Made by a program: the position numbers and the translations under genes. A stretch of 64,000 nt of DNA from Xanthomonas sp. SI (GTDB lineage: Bacteria > Pseudomonadota > Gammaproteobacteria > Xanthomonadales > Xanthomonadaceae): assembly GCF_014236855.1 (NCBI RefSeq), contig NZ_CP051261.1, positions 5,084,001 to 5,148,000 of the forward strand, written 5' to 3'. The notes under the pieces were generated by a model. That model was not told where the DNA came from. It made no database searches and saw only the letters and a program-made list of their open reading frames with translations. This document shows, piece after piece, positions 9,640 to 18,668 of the stretch. Positions within the stretch are counted from its first letter, which is position 1. Each line of letters begins with the position of its first letter.

Positions 9640-10239
9640 ATGGACGCGACATCCCAGAATTCCTTGCCGCAGCGCAGCGAAGCCATCGTCGTGATGGGCA
9701 TTTCCGGCAGCGGCAAGACCAGCGTCGCGCAGGCGCTGGCCGCGCACTACGGCCTCGCGTTCCTGGACGCGGACGATGTCCACAGCGCCGAGGCCAAGGC
9801 GCAGATGGCGCGCGGCGTGCCGCTCACCGATGCGCAGCGTGCGCCCTGGGTGGCGGCGCTGGCGTTGCGCCTGCGCCAGTCGATCGATGCCGGCCGCAGC
9901 GTGGTACTGGCCTTCTCCGGGCTGCGCCGCGCGCACCGACAACAGCTGCGCGACAGCGGCGTGCCGATGCGCTTCGTGTTCCTGCATGCCGCCGCGCATG
10001 TGATTGCCGAACGCCTGGCGCAGCGCAGCGGCCACTTCATGCCGCCCGGCCTGTTGCAGAGCCAGATCGACGCGCTGGAACTGCCGCTGGAGGAGCCGGA
10101 CGTGCTATCGGTGGACGTGGACGCGCCGTTCGATGCGGTGGTGGCGGATGCGATCAGACAGCTGGATGCCGCGTCCGACGTTGCGCTTGGTAGCGTGTCT
10201 AGCGGACATGGCTCGTGGAAAGGATCCAAGCGTTTGTAG
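9640..10239 (+). CDS. gntK: Gluconokinase (GntK/thermoresistant type)
   Basis: The protein has 199 residues from ATG 9640; a GTG directly before it at 9637 could also serve. The P-loop GISGSGKT is at residues 20-27. FLDADDVHSAEAKAQMARGVPLTD follows, matching the gluconate-kinase substrate region, and RSGHFMPPGLLQSQIDALE is the C-terminal family signature. The enzyme phosphorylates D-gluconate with ATP to 6-phosphogluconate for the Entner-Doudoroff or pentose phosphate pathways. It diverges from the symporter/phosphorylase pair, and the 150-bp gap probably holds both promoters. The last ~25 residues extend past the usual family end and look unstructured. The call is strong from both motif order and context. 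Confidence 0.9.
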   Translation: MDATSQNSLPQRSEAIVVMGISGSGKTSVAQALAAHYGLAFLDADDVHSAEAKAQMARGVPLTDAQRAPWVAALALRLRQSIDAGRSVVLAFSGLRRAHRQQLRDSGVPMRFVFLHAAAHVIAERLAQRSGHFMPPGLLQSQIDALELPLEEPDVLSVDVDAPFDAVVADAIRQLDAASDVALGSVSSGHGSWKGSKRL

Positions 10240-10504
10240 GTGACGCCAGATTCCGACACCGCCGCCCCCGGCGATGCCCAGCGATGGCTGTCACGGTGAT
10301 GACAGCACATCACGATTGCGTTCTTCCTGGAACACCTGCTCGCGAAGCGATTGGCTGGAGTGTCGCTCTCAACGTTTGTCGCCAGGGGCACGGTGATAAC
10401 GCAGGATCGGCCGGATCAGACGCTGCCACCAACTGAACGCGTTTGGTCGCGGTGCCTTCGCGGCGGCGCCGGTGCGGTCTTCGGCACCGGCGTCGCGCCG
10501 CGCG
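10240..10504. other. Intergenic region without recognised gene
   Basis: Frames here are short and lack recognisable motifs or convincing ribosome sites. Because the flanking genes converge, termination signals are expected, but I see no clear stem with a T-run. Confidence 0.5.
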
Positions 10505-10738
10505 TCAGTGGTGGCGGGCGTGTTCGCCATGGCGGACCGGCGTGTGCTGGTTGGTGAACAACGGCACGAGCTGCCACAGGGCCGACAGACCGACCAGCGT
10601 GTACACGATCCGCGACAACGTCGCGTCCTGTCCGCCGAACAGCGCAGCGACCAGATCGAACTGGAACAGCCCGACCAGGCCCCAGTTCAGGCCGCCGACG
10701 ATCAGCAGCACGAGGGTAACGACATTGAGCACTTTCAT
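10505..10738 (-). CDS. Small DUF378 (YuzA-like) inner-membrane protein
   Basis: The protein has 77 residues from ATG 10736-10738. Helix one is VLNVVTLVLLIVGGLNWGLVG; helix two is ATLSRIVYTLVGLSALWQLV. The first helix with its GGLNWGLVG turn is diagnostic for the DUF378 family. The tail is His-rich (TPVRHGEHARHH), which is unusual and could bind metal. Function in the family is unknown. A longer frame to 10771 would add a leader without signal character, so the shorter start is preferred. Confidence 0.8.
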   Translation of the reverse strand: MKVLNVVTLVLLIVGGLNWGLVGLFQFDLVAALFGGQDATLSRIVYTLVGLSALWQLVPLFTNQHTPVRHGEHARHH

Positions 10739-11295
10739 GGTGGCATCTCGCGACGTGGGAGGAGCCTGCATCGTGCGATGCGCTGCATGGCGTGCGCGCG
10801 AATGCGATGTATACGGCGTCTGAAATCGATGCTCATGTGCAGTGCACCTTGCTGACTGAACACACGCAGCACCGCCGTGTCAGCCGGATCTGTTTAGGCG
10901 TGAGATGGCCGATCGCGTACGTTTTCCGCAGCCATGGACGCTCCCAACTCCGGCGAGCTTGCATCGACCCACGTGGAACTTTGCAGGAGAGCGTCAACCC
11001 GATGCCTCCGAATACGGCGCCTCCCCTGCTCCGTCTGTCGCGGCCGAAGCCGCGCCATCTTGCGGACAACTCGCTGGGTGCACTGTGGGAGGGACTTCAA
11101 TCCCGACACCTTGCGGTTACGGCAACATCATCGCTGGCGTTCGTCACGGCCGAATCTCCTCCTGCAAAGGGCTTGCAGGCAATTCGCTGGGTGCACTGTG
11201 GGAGGGACTTCAGTCCCGACGCCTTGGGGTTAGGGCAGCATTATCACTGCGTTCGTCGCGGCTGAAGCCGCTCCTATCAGGGAACAGCAATCACC
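10739..11295. other. Gene-poor stretch holding degenerate intergenic repeats
   Basis: No frame in this 557-bp gap has coding character. Its right half (11065-11280) is built of two direct copies of a repeat plus one GTCGCGGCTGAAGCCGCTCC unit, described separately. The left half (10739-11060) shows no motif I can name. Confidence 0.55.
11070..11275. repeat. Two direct ~90-bp repeats plus one palindromic unit
   Basis: CTGTGGGAGGGACTTCAATC at about 11083 recurs as CTGTGGGAGGGACTTCAGTC at about 11197, each preceded by TCGCTGGGTGCA and followed by CCGACrCCTTGsGGTTA. The GGGACTTCAGTCCC core is a palindrome. A third, related unit, CGTCGCGGCTGAAGCCGCTC, follows near 11254. These are typical xanthomonad intergenic repeats of unproven function. 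Confidence 0.75.
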
Positions 11296-11922
11296 TCATA
11301 GGCCCCGCGCATGGCCCCTGCGCTTCGCTCCCGGCAGCGCAGGCCCCGACACGTTCGGATCGCCAGGCACGTACCAGCGCCACAACGCCTCCGTGGCCTT
11401 GCTGATGCCGATGCGCGGCGTGGCCACCGGATCGGCCGGCGGCGGCGTGCCATCCTTGCCCAGCCACAGGCGCGAGCTGGCCTGGGTCAGATCCAGGCCA
11501 TTGTCCGCACCCGAAGCACCCAGCGCCTTGGCCAGCCGGCCGGGACCACGGGTGAGATCGGCGATGCGTCCCATCCCGCGTGCCAGCTGCATCGCCTCGA
11601 TGCCTGCGACCGGCGCCAGCGCACGGATCAGCACCGCATGCCCGGGCGCGCCGCCGCACACCGCGTTGAGCGCCCAGTGCATGCCGTAGATGAAGTAGAC
11701 ATACAGATGGCCGGGCGGCCCGAACATCACCTGCGTGCGCGGGGTCATGCCGCGGAACGAATGCGCCGCCGGATCTTCGGCGCCGCAATAGGCCTCGACC
11801 TCGACGATACGACCGCAGCGGCCATCGTCGGTCATCAGCAACTTGTTCAACAACTCTGGCGCCACCAGGCGCGAATCGCGGGCGTAGAACGTGCGCGGCA
11901 GCGGTGTTGGCAACATCGCCAC
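11296..11922 (-). CDS. 3-methyladenine DNA glycosylase (AAG/MPG family)
   Basis: The protein has 208 residues. It excises alkylated purines (3-methyladenine, hypoxanthine) in base-excision repair. The family features are in order: [22 protein letters not shown], in which the second E is the expected catalytic Glu region; then [37 protein letters not shown]; then [10 protein letters not shown]. This is the normal length for bacterial members. ATG 11920-11922 is used; ATG 11914-11916, two codons later, is equally possible. The C-terminal [11 protein letters not shown] is basic. There are no obvious operon partners; the next gene on the same strand is 230 bp away. Confidence 0.92.
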   Translation of the reverse strand: MAMLPTPLPRTFYARDSRLVAPELLNKLLMTDDGRCGRIVEVEAYCGAEDPAAHSFRGMTPRTQVMFGPPGHLYVYFIYGMHWALNAVCGGAPGHAVLIRALAPVAGIEAMQLARGMGRIADLTRGPGRLAKALGASGADNGLDLTQASSRLWLGKDGTPPPADPVATPRIGISKATEALWRWYVPGDPNVSGPALPGAKRRGHARGL

Positions 11923-12152
11923 AGCCTAGTGGGACGCCCGCGAAGAACCCTGCGACGCGTGCAGATCAGCATGCGTGCCGAAACACGCGGATCGTAATGC
12001 GCGCACCACGGAACCGTCTGGTCGGCGACGGACCATCGCGCATGGCGTAGTGCCCTGGCACATGCTGCTACAGCCGAATGGCGCGCACCGCACTCCGCCC
12101 ACCGGCATCAAGTTCGAGCACAGAGCCCGGGACCTTGCGGGCGCGGCGTGGC

Positions 12153-14300
12153 TCACTCCGCAGGCAACCGCAGTTCCTGCAGCAGCTGCGGCGCCGGATA
12201 CACCTTGGCCAGCAACCAGCGCAGGTAGCGCATGTCCACATGGATCGCCCGCTTGTAGCGCGGGTCGTACCACCAACTGGCGCTGACCGCCTCCCAGTTG
12301 CTGTCGAAGTTCAACCCGATCAACTCGCCGCGCGCGTCGAGCACCGGCGACCCGGAATTGCCGCCGGTCGTGTCCAGGTTGGTCAGGAAATTCACCGGCT
12401 GCGTCTTCAGCTGCGCATCGGCGGTGCTGCCAAAATCGCCCTTGGCGATCGCCTCAAGCAAAGGCTTGGGCGCGTCGAACGGCTCCTGCCCGGTGTTCTT
12501 CTCGACGATGCCGGCCACGGTGGTCACCGGCGCGAAACTCACCGCATCGCGCGGCGCCAGCGGCTCGACCCGGCCATAGCTGATCCGCAGCGTGCTGTTG
12601 GCATCCGGATACACCCCCCGTCCCTGCTGCTTGCGCCAGGCGAACAGCGCACGCATGTAGGCCGGACGCAGGCGCAACTGTTCGCCCTCGCGCGTCTTGC
12701 GCTCGTTCTCCAGGCGCAGCTGCGCCGGCACCAGTGCTGCGGCCAACGTCATCAGCGGATCGGCCGCCATCGGCTTGGCAGCGCGCGCGGCAGCGAAGCG
12801 CGATAGGCGCTCGGCTTCCTCGCCCAGCCTGGTCCCGGCATAGAGCTTGTCCAAGGCCTGCTGCAACTGCGCCTGCGTGCGCCCGAACGCCGCATCGAAT
12901 TCCGCTACGCGCTGCGCATCCGGCAACTGCTGGTAGCGGGTCAGCAGCGCGCCCAACAGCGCCTTTTCCACCGCAGGCGAGTAGCGCCGCTGCACCTGTT
13001 TCAGTGTGCCCTCGATCAGCGCCTGGTCGCGCTGTTGATAGCCGGTTTCGCGCTGATCGTCGGATTTGGCCCACTCCAACCGCAGCCGCTCCAGCGTCAA
13101 CGCCGAACGCAACAGCTGGGTCTGGGTACCGATCAAGGTCAGCAGCAGATCGCGCTCGCGCAGCGCCGACGCATCGGCCAACAAAGACTGCAGCGCAGCG
13201 ATGTCACGCGAATCATCGCCGTGCGTGACGGCGAGCATGCCGCGCTCATCCTCGCCACGCAGCCGCACCGCATCGCTGCGCTGCATCCCTTCCAACTCGC
13301 CGGCCGCACGCTTGCGATTGTTTTTCAGCGACTGCAGCTGCGCCGCATAGCGCGTGCGTGCCTCCGCATCGGATTTGCCCGCCGCCTCGATCACCGCGAT
13401 CATCTGGTCGTACACCGCCACCCGCTGCGGCAACGCCCCGTTCACCTGCTCGTAGAACTCCGCCGCGGTGCGATGCCGGTAGGTGATGCCCGGATACCCG
13501 GCCAGCATCGCGAAGTCCCCGGCCTGCGGTCCCTGCGTGGCGATCTGCAGGTGCGCCGGCGGCTGGTACGGCACGTTGTCGGCGCTGTAGTCGGCCGGCT
13601 TGCCGTCCTTGCCGACGTAGGCGCGCAGCAAGGTGAAATCGCCGCTGTGCCGCGGCCACATGAAATTGTCGATCTCGTCGCCGTAGTTGCCGATCGCCCG
13701 CGGCGGCGCATACACCAGGCGCACGTCGCGCAGCTCCAGCTGGCGGATCCGGTAGAAGTCCGTGCCGTAGTACATGTTGGCGACGCTGCAGCGCACCCCA
13801 CTTTCGCGCTCGCAATCGGCGACGATGCGCTTGCTCGCCGCATCCACCGCATCGAAATACGCGCGCCCGGTCTTGCCCTTGGCCGGTCCCAGCACCGCGT
13901 CGGTGACCTTGTCGAAACCCACCGTCACCAGCACCCGGAAATCCGGATTGGCCGCGCGCTCGTCGCCGCGATCCTTGGCGATGAAGCCATGCTCGATCAG
14001 GTTCTCCTTGGCCGACGTGTTGTACTGAATCACCCCATAGGCGACGTGGTGATTGGTCAACAGCAACCCGTCCTCGGACACGAACGCCCCGGTCCCGCCC
14101 CCGACTTTCACCACCGCACTCAACGGCGGCTGCGTCACCGCTGCCAGATCGCGTGGATCCCCACGAAAGCCAGCTTCGCGCAACGGCTTGGCCAGCTCCG
14201 GCAACTGCGACGGCATCCACATGCCTTCGTCGGCATGGGCGGTCGCGGTGAGGGCGAGGCCCAGGGTGAGCGAGGCGGCGAGAGTGCTGGGTGCTGGCAT
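12153..14300 (-). CDS. Periplasmic S46 family dipeptidyl-peptidase (DPP7/DPP11 type)
   Basis: The protein has 715 residues with a clear signal peptide, cleaved around Ala22/Asp24. The chymotrypsin-like catalytic elements are visible: His85 in LLTNHHVAYG, an Asp in the DEIDNFMWPRHSGDFTLLRAY segment, and nucleophile Ser649 in GGNSGSPVL. The long helical insert between the two half-domains (residues ~280-560) is the S46 dipeptidyl cap. S46 enzymes release dipeptides from peptide N-termini. The specificity residue after NFD is Ser667 (GLNFDSNWE). As I recall, Gly there marks DPP7 and Arg or Ser marks the acidic-residue-preferring DPP11, so a DPP11-like preference is inferred. The protein probably helps scavenge peptides in the periplasm. 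Confidence 0.92.
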   Translation of the reverse strand: MPAPSTLAASLTLGLALTATAHADEGMWMPSQLPELAKPLREAGFRGDPRDLAAVTQPPLSAVVKVGGGTGAFVSEDGLLLTNHHVAYGVIQYNTSAKENLIEHGFIAKDRGDERAANPDFRVLVTVGFDKVTDAVLGPAKGKTGRAYFDAVDAASKRIVADCERESGVRCSVANMYYGTDFYRIRQLELRDVRLVYAPPRAIGNYGDEIDNFMWPRHSGDFTLLRAYVGKDGKPADYSADNVPYQPPAHLQIATQGPQAGDFAMLAGYPGITYRHRTAAEFYEQVNGALPQRVAVYDQMIAVIEAAGKSDAEARTRYAAQLQSLKNNRKRAAGELEGMQRSDAVRLRGEDERGMLAVTHGDDSRDIAALQSLLADASALRERDLLLTLIGTQTQLLRSALTLERLRLEWAKSDDQRETGYQQRDQALIEGTLKQVQRRYSPAVEKALLGALLTRYQQLPDAQRVAEFDAAFGRTQAQLQQALDKLYAGTRLGEEAERLSRFAAARAAKPMAADPLMTLAAALVPAQLRLENERKTREGEQLRLRPAYMRALFAWRKQQGRGVYPDANSTLRISYGRVEPLAPRDAVSFAPVTTVAGIVEKNTGQEPFDAPKPLLEAIAKGDFGSTADAQLKTQPVNFLTNLDTTGGNSGSPVLDARGELIGLNFDSNWEAVSASWWYDPRYKRAIHVDMRYLRWLLAKVYPAPQLLQELRLPAE

Positions 14301-14434
14301 GCAGGTGGTTCGCTACAAATCGAATCCCAACCTTAGCCGGCCACTGCGCGTGTAGCAATCTGCGAACACCCTTGCCGCGCCAGCACCGGACCTGGAGCAG
14401 AGCCTGGTCCGGAACTGTCGCCCCCTGCACAAGG

Positions 14435-17400
14435 TCAGCTCGCCGACTCGGGCACCTGGCCGGCCGATTCCGCGGTGGCGCGAGCCTTGGCCCATGCCGC
14501 CTCGGCTGCGGCAAGGCTATCGAAATGCTTGAACGACACATCGCCCTTGTAGCTTCGCGGACCCTTGCGAATCGCCAGGATGGCGGCATCGCGGTCCAGG
14601 CGCAGGGTGGTCAGGTTGCGTGCGTTGCCGAGCTGCAGGCGCTCGATCCGCGCGTCGCCACGTTGCCCATGCCAGAGCAGGGCGGCGTCGGCGATATCGC
14701 GCGCGAGGGCATCCAGCAGGGTGTCCACCAGCGCTTGACGCAGCGCATCGCCTGCCGAGATGTCGTCCAGGTCTTCGCCTTCATCGATGTCGGCCGGCAC
14801 TATCTGCCGGGACACCTCATCGGTATCGCCCAACAACCACTGCGGCGCGCCCTGCGCGTCGACCACAAGCGGCTGCCGTGAGGCCACCGGCGTGGCGGCC
14901 AGCACTTCGGCCGGTGACAGCAACCGCATGCCCTGCTCGGAATAGCGCCAGCCGATCGAGGCATGCTGTTGCCACAGCGCCACCAGCGCATCGGGCAGGG
15001 GATGCGCGCGGGCTTGCGCCAGAGCCGCGATGTCCGCCTGCGCAGCAGGGCCATCGCAACGCGACTCCAGCGCGGCGCCGGCCGGCTGCAGCGCATGGGC
15101 GGCCAGATAACCGGCCAGGCCTTCCAGCGTCTGCGCCACGGCCTGGGCAAGCGTGTCGGCTTGCTGGTGGCGCAGGTACTCCAATCCATCCAGCAACGAC
15201 AGGTCCTGCGGTCGCTTGTCGACGTCCAGGTATTCGATGCTGCAGGTGTAACCGCCGGCGCGGCGCGCGTCCACTTCCAGCGCGTCCATCGCCGCAATGG
15301 CGTGCGCGCCCACCAGGCAAGTGTCGCTGGGGTCGTCCCATGCGTTGTAGCGCAGGCGCAGCGAGTGGAGATTTTTCCGGCGCGGATCGGCCAGGGAGCG
15401 AGCGATTGCGCCATGGCCCGGCCGATACCAGGGGTCGCTGGCCACGAACCCCTGCGGCGGGTGGGCGGCGATGCTGTCCAGCAGGCCCGCCGCATCGTCC
15501 GCCGTAGCGCAGCGGATGGCGATGCGCACCTGGCCGAGGCCTGCCTTGCCGTGTACCGCACTGATCGCCGCGCCGAGGCGGGTCCAGTCGTACAGCGCCT
15601 CGCCGCGCCACAAGGTCAGTCGCGCTGAAACATCCACGGCGTCGTGGAAGACGTTCGTCCCGATGGCCTGCTCCGCGTGCGCCTCGAACGGCGGCGTGGC
15701 CAGGCCGTAGCCATCGAAGTAGTGCACGTCCCCGCGCACGTCCTGGAACAGCGTGGCGCCGGTGTCGGGATGGCTGAACCACAGGAAGGCCACGTCGGCC
15801 CCGGCCAGCTCGCCCAGTGCCTTCGGGGCAAGCCCGATGACGGGTACGCCTTTGCCGCGCGCCTTCTGCAGCCGTGACAGCAACGCCGTCTGTTGTTGCT
15901 CTCCCTTGCCATCCAGCGCATTGCGCAACTTGGCCTGCAAGTCGCTGTCGGCGAACGGGTCGAACACGGTGGTGGTGTGCGCTCCCACCTGATAGGCGGT
16001 GGCGTCGATCGCGCTCGCGGCCGGATGGAGGGTGCGCACCTGCGCGTACTTCTTCAGCGACAGGGCCGCAACGCAGCCCTTCAACAGCACATATTTGCGC
16101 AGTCCGCGCTCGGCCGCGTCCTCCGGTAGCGGCCAGGCCAGCACCAGTTCGGCGAGGTCCAGCGTTTCGCTGTGGCGGCTTTCCCAGCCGTGACTTGCGC
16201 AGTACAGGGCCGCCGCGGCGCTGGACGGCTGCTCGCGCAGGCGCTGCAGGATCTGGGCATGCAATGCCGGCGTCCAGCACTTGTGCACTGCAAAACACAG
16301 GCCGCGCGGGAAGCTCTTCTCGTCCCACAGGCGCGAGAACAGGTAGGCCGTGTTGCCCGGCGCCTGTGGGCCCATGTCGCCCAGACTCCCGTATAGCGTA
16401 TCGAGCACTTCCTTGTGCGCATGCTCGCCACGCTGCACCGCGGCCGCCGCTTCTTCCAGCGCGATGCGGATCGTGTCGGCCATGTCCGTCGAGGTCATTG
16501 CTTCCAGCACGCGCTTCGCCGGGTAGTCGTCGCTGCCATCCGGCGCGAGCGCCGCCGCGCGGGCCTGCACGCGGGCCAAGGCCCAGTGGAACAGACGCTG
16601 GCGCTGGGCCGTGTCCAGCACCTCCCGCAGGCGCTTGATGGCCTCGCCGACCCGATCGGTCAGCACGCTTTTCACCGGCGCGTCCTGCAACAGGGCCATC
16701 AGCGGCTCGAACAGGCGCGCGTCGCTCCAGAAGGTCTGCAGGCCGGCAAGGATGGCGTCGACCCGATCATCGGCGTCCAATTCGGCGAGATAATCGCCGG
16801 CCGGCGGCTCGCCGATCATCGCCAACAGCATGGGAACCAGCGCGTCGCCGGCATCGGTGACGCTGCGGCACAGTTCCGGCAACAGGGACGTCTGCAGTGC
16901 GCCGCTCAGCTGCGGCAGGGCGCGCTGCACCAGCGTGATCCGCGTCGGCAGCGTGCTGTCGAGCAGATGGCGGATTGCCCATCGCCGCTCATCATCGTCG
17001 TCCGCCAGGTCTGGGCGGCGGGCCAGGCGCATGGCCATCGCATCGCGCGTGGCCGGTGCGGCCTGGGCGACGCCCTCGGCGAAGCTGGGAGCATCCCAGA
17101 TGGTGAGCAGGTCCTCGGCCAGGCGGCGGTTGTGGGCCAGCGCCTCGGCACTGAGCGACGGTTCCTCGTCGCCAAGCAACCGTTGCGCGTGCTCGGCCAG
17201 GTCCAGCACGCGCAGCATCAGGTCGTCCCATGCCAGCAGCGGCTGTACGACGGCCAGCAGCGCACGACCGTCGCCGATGGCCTGGTGAATCGGGTTCAGG
17301 AGGATGGTGATGACCTGCCAATCCACGGTCGTTGACGCGGTGAGCAACCGCGTGGCGGTATCCGCAGCCGCGCACGCATCCTGGCCCAGGCGCAGTTGCA

Positions 17401-18448
17401 TGCGCGCACGCAGGGCCCATGTCGCCGGCGCATCGGTGTCGCTGATGCGATCCAGCGCCTGCAGGGTGGTGGCCGGGTCCAGCGCGTCGGGATCGCGTTC
17501 CAGCGCGCTGTCGATATGATCCAGAACCATCGCGCCGACGGACTTGGGCGATACCGCAAGCGCCCGCAGCCGCTGCGTAACCGGCGCCTTGGTGTCGATC
17601 TGCGCCCAGACCAGCATGCGTGCACGGCGGTGGCGGAAATCCGGAACGACCGGCAGATCCGCGTCGTCGGCCATCGCCCCGAAGGTGTCCACGAACGCGC
17701 GCAGCAATGGCGTCTCCACCCCGGCGACCTGCTCCAGCACCTGCGCAAGCCGCGCATCCTGGCCGAGCAGGCGCGTGTGCAGCAGCCAGTAGATCGCCAG
17801 GTGCACGTCCCCGCGCATCGCGGGCAGCGCCGTCTCGAATTCGCGTTGTTCGTACTCCTTGGTGGGGAAGATGCTCAGATAGTGGTTGAACGCCTCGGCC
17901 CCCAGCGCATCCGGGCCCTGCAAGGGATGGCCCTGGTCGTCGCAGGCTGGCTGCGAAAGCGCCTGCATCAGCCATTGGTAGCGCGTAAGCAGATTGGCGC
18001 TGACGAAGTCCTGTGGGGAGGGCGTCCATGCGTACTCGTGCAACAGCTCCGCCTCCGCATCCTCCCTGTCGTCGCCCACCTCCCAATCATCGAGCTCGTC
18101 CAACTCCAGCTCTTTTTCCCACATCCGCGCACGGAAGGCACGGTAATCGGCCAGGCTGGCGAAACGCGGTTCCACCTGACGGGTCTCGTGGTCCTGCCAC
18201 CACACCTGGCCGCTTCCACGCAGGTCCAGCAGGGTGTAGTTGTCGCCCGCGTCGTCCAGCACGACGAAGCCGGAAAGCGTCTTGTCGATGCCACCGAAGT
18301 ACCGCGGATTGTTGCCCAGGTGCGCCTGGACCAGATCGGGGACATCCAGCGCGGCGAAATCGGAAGTGATCGCCGCAACGATCTGCTCGGTAAGCGGGAG
18401 CGCATAGAAGCGCGAATAGGAAGAAATCAAGTCCACGGTGTCATCCAT
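14435..18448 (-). CDS. Very large SMI1/KNR4 (SUKH)-like repeat protein of unknown function
   Basis: The protein has 1337 residues from ATG 18446-18448; an in-frame TTG at 18472 would add eight residues, and neither start has a good ribosome site. Residues ~40-105 (FVVLDDAGDNYTLLDLRGSGQVWWQDHETR, then a FASLADYRAF helix) resemble SMI1/KNR4 folds. Residues ~190-880 are Ala/Leu/Asp-rich paired helices like HEAT or TPR repeats. Near residue 1170, LPDALVALWQQHASIGWRYS followed by GMRLLSPAEVL looks like a second SMI1/KNR4-type segment. The C-terminus (GDVSFKHFDSLAAAEAAWAKA) has a WGR-like look. There is no signal peptide or membrane helix, so it is cytoplasmic. SUKH proteins are often immunity or adaptor proteins; the role here is unknown. 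Confidence 0.75.
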   Translation of the reverse strand: MDDTVDLISSYSRFYALPLTEQIVAAITSDFAALDVPDLVQAHLGNNPRYFGGIDKTLSGFVVLDDAGDNYTLLDLRGSGQVWWQDHETRQVEPRFASLADYRAFRARMWEKELELDELDDWEVGDDREDAEAELLHEYAWTPSPQDFVSANLLTRYQWLMQALSQPACDDQGHPLQGPDALGAEAFNHYLSIFPTKEYEQREFETALPAMRGDVHLAIYWLLHTRLLGQDARLAQVLEQVAGVETPLLRAFVDTFGAMADDADLPVVPDFRHRRARMLVWAQIDTKAPVTQRLRALAVSPKSVGAMVLDHIDSALERDPDALDPATTLQALDRISDTDAPATWALRARMQLRLGQDACAAADTATRLLTASTTVDWQVITILLNPIHQAIGDGRALLAVVQPLLAWDDLMLRVLDLAEHAQRLLGDEEPSLSAEALAHNRRLAEDLLTIWDAPSFAEGVAQAAPATRDAMAMRLARRPDLADDDDERRWAIRHLLDSTLPTRITLVQRALPQLSGALQTSLLPELCRSVTDAGDALVPMLLAMIGEPPAGDYLAELDADDRVDAILAGLQTFWSDARLFEPLMALLQDAPVKSVLTDRVGEAIKRLREVLDTAQRQRLFHWALARVQARAAALAPDGSDDYPAKRVLEAMTSTDMADTIRIALEEAAAAVQRGEHAHKEVLDTLYGSLGDMGPQAPGNTAYLFSRLWDEKSFPRGLCFAVHKCWTPALHAQILQRLREQPSSAAAALYCASHGWESRHSETLDLAELVLAWPLPEDAAERGLRKYVLLKGCVAALSLKKYAQVRTLHPAASAIDATAYQVGAHTTTVFDPFADSDLQAKLRNALDGKGEQQQTALLSRLQKARGKGVPVIGLAPKALGELAGADVAFLWFSHPDTGATLFQDVRGDVHYFDGYGLATPPFEAHAEQAIGTNVFHDAVDVSARLTLWRGEALYDWTRLGAAISAVHGKAGLGQVRIAIRCATADDAAGLLDSIAAHPPQGFVASDPWYRPGHGAIARSLADPRRKNLHSLRLRYNAWDDPSDTCLVGAHAIAAMDALEVDARRAGGYTCSIEYLDVDKRPQDLSLLDGLEYLRHQQADTLAQAVAQTLEGLAGYLAAHALQPAGAALESRCDGPAAQADIAALAQARAHPLPDALVALWQQHASIGWRYSEQGMRLLSPAEVLAATPVASRQPLVVDAQGAPQWLLGDTDEVSRQIVPADIDEGEDLDDISAGDALRQALVDTLLDALARDIADAALLWHGQRGDARIERLQLGNARNLTTLRLDRDAAILAIRKGPRSYKGDVSFKHFDSLAAAEAAWAKARATAESAGQVPESAS

Positions 18449-18639
18449 GTCTACGTAGGAAAGGTGCAGCAAGGCCCGGCACTTCCATCCATGCCTGTAG
18501 GTCCAGGGTCGCGCCCGAGGCCCGCTACCGGCCGGCGAGTTTACAAGATGTCATCGTGGTAGCGCGCTGGAGAACTTTGTGTCCCGAGGGCAGCGGCTGG
18601 CGCAACGGTCCGCTTCGGCGGCATCGCCGCTGAGCAAGA

Positions 18640-18668
18640 AGGCTTTCAAAGATGAAAGGCGAAAGCCT
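18640..18668 (-). terminator. Weak stem-loop at the tamB 3' end
   Basis: On the minus strand AGGCTTTC and GAAAGCCT form an 8-bp stem starting inside the tamB stop codon. Only a short T-poor tail follows, so this is a candidate terminator or 3'-end hairpin rather than a convincing one. Confidence 0.3.

Noticed and set aside
10739..11060. Possible short genes left of the repeat cluster
   Set aside because: Several overlapping frames exist, but none has a ribosome site or recognisable sequence, and they contradict each other.
14435..18448. Immunity gene for the CDI toxin
   Set aside because: Although SUKH-like, it is 12.5 kb from cdiA, far larger than any CdiI, and in normal genomic composition; the overlapping gene at 30944-31465 fits better.
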